A program made the translations under genes and the position numbers. From contig CAMNGN010000049.1 of assembly GCA_946538475.1 (NCBI GenBank), positions 1 to 12,330 of the forward strand: 12,330 bases of DNA, written 5' to 3'. Below, piece by piece: positions 4,795 to 10,846 of the stretch (the stretch's first letter is position 1; each line of letters starts with the position of its first letter). This DNA comes from an uncultured Blautia sp. Its GTDB lineage: Bacteria > Bacillota > Clostridia > Lachnospirales > Lachnospiraceae. Under the pieces are notes generated by a model. That model worked only from the letters and a program-made list of their open reading frames with translations, made no database searches and was not told the origin of the DNA.

Positions 4795-7518
4795 ATGAAA
4801 AAGTGGAAGAAAGTAGCAGCATTATGCTTATCCTGCACTATGCTGTCCGGCTCAGCCTCGGTTTTTGCGGAGACGACAGACACGCTCGAGATAACCGATA
4901 CGAGCGAAGATGACAAGATGTGCGCAGCGGAGGCAGCGGTAAAAGCAAAAGGGCAGCTTACGATGGATGACCTCGTTAAGCTGAACGGTGGACAGGATGG
5001 TATCTTTGCCCACAACAATCAGGTGACATTTGTGGACGGAACATGTACAGACAGCCCTGTCACAAACGCGGATGAAGCGTCTGTTGTGGTCAACTCGATG
5101 ATGACGCTCATCGGTGCGGACGCCAACACGGAGTTTATCCCGTGGCGTGACATCACCGATCCGATGGGAAACAGATATTATATTTTCCGGCAGATCTACG
5201 AAGATACGACCGTATGCGGCGGTGCTGTAAAAGTGATCACCGACAAGGACGGAAAGATGATCGCCCTCAGCAGCAGTGTGGAATCGGAGATGCCGGATGT
5301 GGCTGATACAGAAACCGAGATCATGGCTGAGCAGGCAGAAGAGATTGCGGCTGCGAAAGTCAATGAGACATTTGGAGTGAAGCCCGAGGTCCTTAGTGAG
5401 TATACCGGAAAGGTTATCATTCCGAAAACCACGATATCATTTGACATTGAAGAAGCTGATGAGTCGAGCCGTATGGTATGGGTGGTTTACACCAACAACC
5501 CGGCAGGAAGCGTGCAGAACAGTTCTGACCTTCCTTATCTGGCTCATTATATCACCGTAGGCGGTGAGTATCTGTACGATATGCCGGCTATTCTCCCGGG
5601 AGATGAAGCGGGTAATGCCGGCAGCGATGCGAGCTACATTTTTGAATTTATGGAGCCGGCAGAGTACACAGGATACGTCGATCTTTCGGACGGCACTGAA
5701 AAAGAGATCAGCGTAACGGTAATGCGTGACAGACGGACCGGCATGTACTATCTGGGAAACCTCGAGCGCAGGATCGTCATCGCAAATTGCTATGATTTTC
5801 TTTACAACAATGGTCAGGTGGTGCTGGAATCCAGCCCGGATAACAAAGAATGGGATCAGGTAGGACTCCTGTCACTCTACAACTATTGCCGTGCATGGGA
5901 TTACTATAACGAGATCGGCTGGACCGGTGGTGACGGAGAGGGAACACCGATCATTGTCCTCAATAACTTCTGCGATGACCATTACAACGAGATCAACAAT
6001 GCCTGCTACATGGGTAAACTCTATGGCATGCAGTGCTTCGCGGCGAGCAAGATCAATGACTATTCCCGGTGCCTTGATGTTATAGCACATGAGTTCACCC
6101 ACTGTGTGACCGGCTCGGTGATGACTTACAATTCCTACATGAACGACTATGGCGCCATCAACGAAGCGATGAGCGATATTCAGGGTAAAAACTGCGATGT
6201 CATGTCGGGCGACGTAGAGCCGGATAACTGGTGGATGGGCGCGAACAGCGTGGAGAAAGTCCGCAATATGCAGGATCCGCATCAGACCTCTCAGCCGGAA
6301 TACACCTGGGACTTTTACTATCAGGCCAAGGTGAAAGAGCCTACAGCAATAAATGACCACGGTGGCGTACATACCAACTCTTCACTTCTCAACCGGATCT
6401 CGTATCTTCTGAGAGACGAGGGTGGTATGACGACAGAAGAAGCCAGAGTGTTCTGGTTTATCACTGACTGCGCTATGGTACCGCAGACAGACTATGTTCA
6501 GCTTTCTGAGCTTCTTCCCTGGGCACTTAAGGCATCAGGAATGGAACAGTATTCGGATGTACTTAAAAGCGCGATCGACAAGACATGCCTTGCATTGGAA
6601 GACAAACCGGAATCGATCGAAGAAGACCGCGCGATCGTAACACTGAACCTTCCCGATTCGGAAGCGTTTGACACCGGAAACTGGATCATGAACTTCCATA
6701 GCATCAAGGCCGATGAACTGGTCAATAACTTTATGAATATCATGGAGGAGCTGAAAGAGCAGAATTATTCCATTTTCCCTGAAAGTGTACAGCAGCAAAT
6801 GACTGTATGGGAAGAGGAACAAAAGAAAGAAGATGAAAAGTCCTTCCTGGAAAAGACGGGAGATTTCATCGCCTCTATAGTAGATGCTGTCGCGTCCGCA
6901 GATGACAGTGAGAAGACGGAAGAACCTGAAGAAGAGAAAGTGCTGGAGCCGTGGCAGCAGGATCTGCTTCAGTGGATCGGTGGAGAGATAGGAAAGGTAT
7001 ACTTCTCGGGCACCGGCAGTGCAGGTCAGGACGGAAGCACGATCAATATGGTTGTGCCGACCGGATATGCGGTTCCGGTACTGTTCCATGCGACGATACC
7101 TGATGGCTCGGAAACGCCCGACCAGATAGTGATGGCGGCATATCTTAACGGAAAGTGGTATGATCTGGGATTGGCGTCTGTTGAAAACCCGACGGAAGAG
7201 CAACTGGCTGCACAGGAGGAAGCAATTACAAAGATAGTGGAAGAGGTCTTTGGCAATGCGCTTGATAAAATTGGCGAAGTTCGCAGCCTGAATGATGTCC
7301 TCGATCTCTTTGCGACCAATGTTCAGGGCGGGCAGACTATTGAATTGTCCTCTGAAGGCCTCGATCAGATCGTCATTCCGGATCCTACTCCTCTTGAGGA
7401 GAAGGAATACGTTACGATTGAGCCCGGCAGGAAATCACGCCCCAAGATTGAAGACGAGGCAGCCGAAGCTGCAGAAACTGCAACCGAGGACGAGGCTGCA
7501 CTTGATGACGCAGCATAA
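4795..7518 (+). CDS. secreted M4 (thermolysin-like) zinc metalloprotease with long acidic C-terminal extension
   Basis: The 907-aa preproprotein has a signal peptide (residues 1-25, ending Ser-Val-Phe-Ala before Glu26). A propeptide of FTP/PepSY type follows, at about 45-210 (Tyr-Tyr-Ile-Phe-Arg-Gln-Ile-Tyr, Cys-Gly-Gly-Ala-Val-Lys-Val). The catalytic domain is at about 340-620: His432-Glu433-Phe-Thr-His436 binds zinc and holds the general base, Gly-Ala-Ile-Asn-Glu457-Ala-Met-Ser-Asp supplies the third ligand, and His526 in Gly-Gly-Val-His-Thr-Asn-Ser matches the transition-state histidine of thermolysin. About 250 residues then follow with no family I can name, including an acidic linker (Glu-Lys-Thr-Glu-Glu-Pro-Glu-Glu-Glu), a possible small beta domain and an Ala/Glu/Asp-rich end. 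No LPxTG sorting signal or final membrane helix is seen, so the enzyme is probably released. The start at 4795 has GAAAGGA 8 nt upstream. The gene is monocistronic, with terminators on both sides. Confidence 0.92.
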   Translation: MKKWKKVAALCLSCTMLSGSASVFAETTDTLEITDTSEDDKMCAAEAAVKAKGQLTMDDLVKLNGGQDGIFAHNNQVTFVDGTCTDSPVTNADEASVVVNSMMTLIGADANTEFIPWRDITDPMGNRYYIFRQIYEDTTVCGGAVKVITDKDGKMIALSSSVESEMPDVADTETEIMAEQAEEIAAAKVNETFGVKPEVLSEYTGKVIIPKTTISFDIEEADESSRMVWVVYTNNPAGSVQNSSDLPYLAHYITVGGEYLYDMPAILPGDEAGNAGSDASYIFEFMEPAEYTGYVDLSDGTEKEISVTVMRDRRTGMYYLGNLERRIVIANCYDFLYNNGQVVLESSPDNKEWDQVGLLSLYNYCRAWDYYNEIGWTGGDGEGTPIIVLNNFCDDHYNEINNACYMGKLYGMQCFAASKINDYSRCLDVIAHEFTHCVTGSVMTYNSYMNDYGAINEAMSDIQGKNCDVMSGDVEPDNWWMGANSVEKVRNMQDPHQTSQPEYTWDFYYQAKVKEPTAINDHGGVHTNSSLLNRISYLLRDEGGMTTEEARVFWFITDCAMVPQTDYVQLSELLPWALKASGMEQYSDVLKSAIDKTCLALEDKPESIEEDRAIVTLNLPDSEAFDTGNWIMNFHSIKADELVNNFMNIMEELKEQNYSIFPESVQQQMTVWEEEQKKEDEKSFLEKTGDFIASIVDAVASADDSEKTEEPEEEKVLEPWQQDLLQWIGGEIGKVYFSGTGSAGQDGSTINMVVPTGYAVPVLFHATIPDGSETPDQIVMAAYLNGKWYDLGLASVENPTEEQLAAQEEAITKIVEEVFGNALDKIGEVRSLNDVLDLFATNVQGGQTIELSSEGLDQIVIPDPTPLEEKEYVTIEPGRKSRPKIEDEAAEAAETATEDEAALDDAA

Positions 7519-7534
7519 ACGCCTTTAAAGCGTT

Positions 7535-7578
7535 GTACCCAAAAAGGAGGTGTCCGTTTGGACCCTCCTTTTTGGTAC
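7535..7578. terminator. intrinsic terminator after the protease gene, probably bidirectional
   Basis: GTACCCAAAAAGGAGG pairs with CCTCCTTTTTGGTAC with one bulged C, and GTCC/GGAC closes the top around a GTTT loop with one bulged T. The A-tract on the left arm and T-tract on the right arm let it act on transcripts from either strand: the protease from the left, and any readthrough of the minus-strand dihydrouridine synthase gene from the right. A small stem AACGC/GCGTT (7518-7534) precedes it, starting in the stop codon. Confidence 0.8.
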
Positions 7579-7582
7579 ATAA

Positions 7583-7858
7583 GAGAAGCGCAATATAAAA
7601 ATCGCTTATGATGAGAAAGAAGGTGGACCGTTTGACAGTAAAAAACAGATCGTTTGCAAAAGCATCACATATCGGCCTGTTCTCACTGCGGGGGATGATG
7701 ACATTATCAAAGAAGAGCACACCGAGATGATCGCGGAGAGCATTCCTGATGCGGAACTAATGATACTGAGCGGTGAGGGTCACGGCAGTTATATTGCGGG
7801 GAGTGAAAAAATGGGGGAATTATTGCTTGAGTTTTTTGAGAAAAACGGGTACAAGTGA
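7583..7858 (+). pseudogene. 3' remnant of an alpha/beta hydrolase gene
   Basis: One frame is open from just after a TAA at 7580-7582 to a TGA at 7856-7858, with no start codon and no ribosome binding site at its head. Its second half has the late part of an alpha/beta hydrolase: Pro-Val-Leu-Thr-Ala-Gly-Asp-Asp-Asp-Ile-Ile-Lys (strand ending in the acid residue), then Ala-Glu-Ser-Ile-Pro-Asp-Ala-Glu-Leu, then Gly-Glu-Gly-His-Gly-Ser-Tyr with the catalytic-His position. The nucleophile half, about 150-200 residues in intact relatives, is missing; the 35 residues before the recognisable part do not fit the family. ATGs at 7608 and 7611 lie in another frame and end early at a TGA. It is best read as a degraded gene, truncated by a deletion at or near the terminator. 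Confidence 0.6.
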
Positions 7859-7872
7859 GTATTATAGGAAAG

Positions 7873-7970
7873 ATGGTGTCAGGCACCGTGAACAAAATGT
7901 GAACAAGGAAGCCGAAACAGTGCTGTTTCGGCTTCCTTGTTCACATTTTGTTCACGGTGCCTGACACCAT
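7873..7970. repeat. perfect 98-nt REP-like palindrome (GGTGTCAGGCACC type)
   Basis: The arms 7873-7920 and 7923-7970 are exact 48-nt reverse complements around a 2-nt TG centre. Each arm starts ATGGTGTCAGGCACCGTGAA, includes a GTGAACA-AAAT-GTGAACA direct repeat, and ends GGAAGCCGAAACAG near the centre. TGTCAGGCACC is a motif I recall from REP-type elements in many Firmicutes; this is not checked here. There is no U-tract. The right arm overlaps the 3' end of the minus-strand dihydrouridine synthase gene and supplies its stop codon. No transposase gene is in the window. Confidence 0.9.
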
Positions 7971-8957
7971 TAATTCTTCAACAACCGCACGATACGCTGC
8001 GGGGTGTTTCGTCTTGCAGATCTTCTTAAGAACTTTCTCGGGATCGTCGAACATCCGGCTCAGGTAAAACCAGACTTCTTTCATTTTGTAAACTGCATTA
8101 TTCGCATCACCGTAGCTCTCTGTGTAACCGTCATAGAGGGCTTTTTCGTATGCAAACAGCTCTTTACGGCTGATCTTTTTGCCGGTCCGCAGCTCTCTGA
8201 TCAGCCCCGGATTTGCCACGATGCCTCTGCCAAGCATGATGCGGCTGACAGAAGGAAACCCGGAAGTAAAGGACATAATGTCATTTAAGGAGAACAGATC
8301 TCCGTTATAGCATATCGGGTGCACACAGGTTTCGAGCGCTTCGGAGAAGGCCTCGAGGTTCACCTGATTTTTATAATAATCGGTCCGCACCCGCGGATGA
8401 ATGATGACTTCGGAGAGAGGGTAACGGTTGTATATCTCCAGAATCTCAGGAAATTCATCAGCGGAGACGAGCCCCAGCCGTGTTTTGACGGATAGCTCCA
8501 TCACATTGTTTCCGAACAATGGATTAGAAAAAACTTCGTCAAAGAAGGCGTTGAGTTTGTTTAAGTCGGAAAGAAAGCCTGCACCTTTATGCTTGGGCAC
8601 AACGGTAGCGGAAGGACAGCCGAGGTTCAGGTTCACTTCGCGGTACCCGAGCTCATAGAGATAAAGCGCGGTATCGATGAGCTGTGAAGACTGATTGGTG
8701 AGGATCTGCGGCACCACGTTCATGCTGCGGTTGTTCGCCGGGGCGACTTCTTTTTGCTCTTTTCTCTTCAGCACCTTCTTTTGAGTCGGTGTGACAAAGG
8801 GCGTGAAATACTTGTCAATATCACCGAAAAGATCTCTGTAGACATTTCGGTAGACATAACCTGTGATCTCTTCCATGGGGGCGAGATAGAATTGTACAGG
8901 GGAACGATCGTTTTTATGTATGTTCCGCTGCGGGACGATATCGGGCGTGCTTGTCAT
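7941..8957 (-). CDS. tRNA-dihydrouridine synthase family flavoprotein
   Basis: The 338-aa FMN-dependent enzyme would reduce a uridine in tRNA using NAD(P)H. Motifs are visible in order: Tyr-Leu-Ala-Pro-Met-Glu-Glu-Ile-Thr-Gly at 24-33 (flavin loop), Asn-Leu-Gly-Cys114-Pro-Ser (Cys114 is the proton donor), Lys158-Thr-Arg-Leu-Gly (FMN/uridine contacts), Ile-His187-Pro-Arg-Val-Arg, Tyr-Asn-Gly-Asp at 217-220 and Gly-Arg-Gly at 243-245. Length and order fit the Dus family; the subtype (A, B, C or compact Firmicute form) is uncertain. Residues 1-20 precede the conserved barrel. GGGAG on the minus strand, about 8 nt before the ATG, supports this start. The last nine residues (330-338) and the TGA are encoded in the right arm of the 98-nt palindrome, so the natural C-terminus has been replaced or extended. 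Confidence 0.9.
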   Translation of the reverse strand: MTSTPDIVPQRNIHKNDRSPVQFYLAPMEEITGYVYRNVYRDLFGDIDKYFTPFVTPTQKKVLKRKEQKEVAPANNRSMNVVPQILTNQSSQLIDTALYLYELGYREVNLNLGCPSATVVPKHKGAGFLSDLNKLNAFFDEVFSNPLFGNNVMELSVKTRLGLVSADEFPEILEIYNRYPLSEVIIHPRVRTDYYKNQVNLEAFSEALETCVHPICYNGDLFSLNDIMSFTSGFPSVSRIMLGRGIVANPGLIRELRTGKKISRKELFAYEKALYDGYTESYGDANNAVYKMKEVWFYLSRMFDDPEKVLKKICKTKHPAAYRAVVEELMVSGTVNKM

Positions 8958-9209
8958 TTGGATACTCCCGGGTGCTCAGAATGCTGTGGATCATCGGTAA
9001 AATGTTGTTACTATTTACAGCTGAATTGTGCACTTGCTGCGCGATTGCGGCTTAAAAGAGTAAAGCATACAAAATGCTACCGAAGATCCGGTTTATAAGA
9101 TGTCGATTAGAATATTATCATGGCTCGCAGTCGTTGACAAATAAAACCTTCGATCCTGCTGTATTATAAGTGCTTCACCACAGAGGTTTGCTTCCGATTG
9201 CATGAACGA
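8958..9209. other. left part of the divergent intergenic region
   Basis: No gene is seen here. On the minus strand it must hold the promoter of the dihydrouridine synthase gene, but I find no convincing -35/-10 pair. Small stems occur, for example AGCAT/ATGCT around ACAAA near 9064-9078. On the plus strand a perfect TTGACA at 9134-9139 is followed by TATTAT at 9162-9167, but the 22-nt gap is too long for a normal promoter. Confidence 0.4.
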
Positions 9210-9238
9210 TTGACAAAAACACTTCGAAACCTTATAAT
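9210..9238 (+). promoter_or_regulatory. consensus sigma-A promoter for the MBOAT/SGNH operon
   Basis: TTGACA (9210-9215), a 17-nt spacer and TATAAT (9233-9238) match the consensus at all twelve positions. The predicted start is near 9245, giving a leader of about 60-100 nt depending on the start codon. It points to the O-acyltransferase gene. Such an ideal promoter usually means strong expression, or one held back by a repressor; no clear operator overlaps it. Confidence 0.9.
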
Positions 9239-9283
9239 TTCCTTAACATTTTCTTTAAGAAATAGTAAAATTTGGTATTGCAC

Positions 9284-9289
9284 AGGAGG
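9284..9289 (+). promoter_or_regulatory. AGGAGG ribosome binding site with ambiguous start
   Basis: A perfect AGGAGG lies 17 nt before an ATG at 9307 and 53 nt before the ATG at 9343, with no ATG, GTG or TTG at normal spacing. A weaker CAGGGA (9326-9331) lies 11 nt before 9343. Family alignment favours 9343, where the protein starts Met-Leu-Phe-Asn-Ser; which signal is used remains open. Confidence 0.4.
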
Positions 9290-9342
9290 ACCGCCGTACT
9301 GCCGCGATGACAGTCAGACAGTACACAGGGAATAATATAAGT

Positions 9343-10836
9343 ATGTTATTTAATTCATCTGCGTTCCTGATCTTTTTCCCGATCGTTACACTGGTTTATT
9401 TTATCATCCCGCAAAAGGTCAAATATATCTGGCTGTTGATCGCCTCATATTACTTTTACATGGGATGGAATCCAAAATATATCGTTTTGCTTTTCACATC
9501 GACGCTTATCACCTATCTGAGCGGCATTTTTATTGATATTATCTCGAAACGGTATTCCGGTAAAGATCAGGTGCGTCTTAAAAAAACAGTTGTTGCGCTA
9601 AGCTTTGCGTTAAACTTGGGCATTCTGTTCTATTTTAAATACACCAATTTTGCGATAAAGATCTTTGACCGGGTCATGGCCGCGGCCCATATCAACCTGT
9701 ATATTCCCGAAGCGGACATTCTTCTCCCCGTCGGAATATCGTTTTTTACCTTCCAGGCGCTGAGCTACACTGTGGATGTATACAGAGGCGATATATACGC
9801 AGAAAAAAACTTTTTTCGGTATGCACTTTATGTGTCCTTCTTTCCGCAGCTTGTAGCGGGGCCTATCGAGAGATCCAAAAATCTGCTGAAGCAGCTGGCA
9901 AAGCCTGCAAAGTTCGACTTTGAGAAATTTAAAGAAGGGCTTCTCTGCATGCTCTGGGGCTATTTCCTCAAAATCGTGCTGGCTGACAGAATTGCGATCG
10001 TCGTCGATACTGTTTTTAACAGGTATACAAAATTCAGCGGCTGGTACTTTATCGTGGCGACGGTTTTGTTCGCTTTTCAGATCTACTGCGATTTTGCCGG
10101 ATATTCCACGATCGCCATCGGCGCAGCCAATATACTCGGAATACGGCTGATGGAAAACTTCGACGCACCTTACACCGCGACAAGTGTGGCGGATTTCTGG
10201 CGAAGATGGCATATTTCCCTTACTTCGTGGTTCCGTGACTATCTGTACATCCCGCTTGGCGGCAACAGAAAAGGTAAGTTCAGAAAGAATGTTAACCGCA
10301 TGATCGTCTTCCTGGCGAGCGGCCTTTGGCACGGCGCGGGAATACATTATATTGTGTGGGGCGGCCTGAACGGGCTTTTTCAGGTGGCGGGTGAGTACCT
10401 TATGCCTGTGCGTAAAAAGATCATAAAACTGCTTGATCTGCACGAAGAGTCCCTGGGATTCAGGCTGTATAAGGCACTTATGACCTTCTGCCTGATCGAT
10501 CTGGCCTGGATCTTTTTCCGGGCAGAAGGATTCCGGACAGGCCTTACGATAGTAAAGTCTATTCTCCGTGCCGATAACCCGTGGATCCTTTTTGACGGCT
10601 CTCTCTATACTTTGGGGCTTGACGAAAAGAACTTCAGACTTATGCTGATATGTATCGCTGTTCTGATCATAGCGGATATATTGAAGAATATGGGGATCTG
10701 TATAAGAAAAACCATATTGGAGCAGGATTATATCTTCAGGTGGATCATATATGTGTTTGCGGTATTCTTCATCCTGACATTCGGGATCTGGGGACCCGGC
10801 TATGATGCCGCCAACTTTATCTACTTCCAGTTTTAG
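9343..10836 (+). CDS. MBOAT family membrane-bound O-acyltransferase (AlgI/DltB/PatA-like)
   Basis: The 497-aa polytopic protein probably has ten or more membrane segments. It starts in the family manner, Met-Leu-Phe-Asn-Ser-Ser-Ala-Phe-Leu-Ile-Phe-Phe-Pro, followed by Tyr-Tyr-Phe-Tyr-Met-Gly-Trp-Asn-Pro-Lys-Tyr. Signatures include Asp-Phe-Ala-Gly-Tyr-Ser, Asp-Phe-Trp-Arg-Arg-Trp-His290-Ile-Ser-Leu and Ser-Gly-Leu-Trp-His330-Gly-Ala-Gly; His330 is the conserved catalytic histidine. Relatives move acyl groups across the membrane onto extracellular polymers such as alginate, peptidoglycan or teichoic acid. The 10-nt gap to an SGNH-like gene suggests acyl transfer is completed by that partner outside the cell. 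A 12-residue longer start at 9307 is possible but is not matched by homologues I recall. There are no dlt genes alongside, so D-alanylation is not indicated. Confidence 0.92.
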   Translation: MLFNSSAFLIFFPIVTLVYFIIPQKVKYIWLLIASYYFYMGWNPKYIVLLFTSTLITYLSGIFIDIISKRYSGKDQVRLKKTVVALSFALNLGILFYFKYTNFAIKIFDRVMAAAHINLYIPEADILLPVGISFFTFQALSYTVDVYRGDIYAEKNFFRYALYVSFFPQLVAGPIERSKNLLKQLAKPAKFDFEKFKEGLLCMLWGYFLKIVLADRIAIVVDTVFNRYTKFSGWYFIVATVLFAFQIYCDFAGYSTIAIGAANILGIRLMENFDAPYTATSVADFWRRWHISLTSWFRDYLYIPLGGNRKGKFRKNVNRMIVFLASGLWHGAGIHYIVWGGLNGLFQVAGEYLMPVRKKIIKLLDLHEESLGFRLYKALMTFCLIDLAWIFFRAEGFRTGLTIVKSILRADNPWILFDGSLYTLGLDEKNFRLMLICIAVLIIADILKNMGICIRKTILEQDYIFRWIIYVFAVFFILTFGIWGPGYDAANFIYFQF

Positions 10837-10846
10837 GAGCTTATTG

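Noticed and set aside
7873..7970. Palindrome as a CRISPR unit or ordinary terminator
   Set aside because: There is a single inverted repeat without spaced direct repeats, and neither side has the T-tract required for intrinsic termination.
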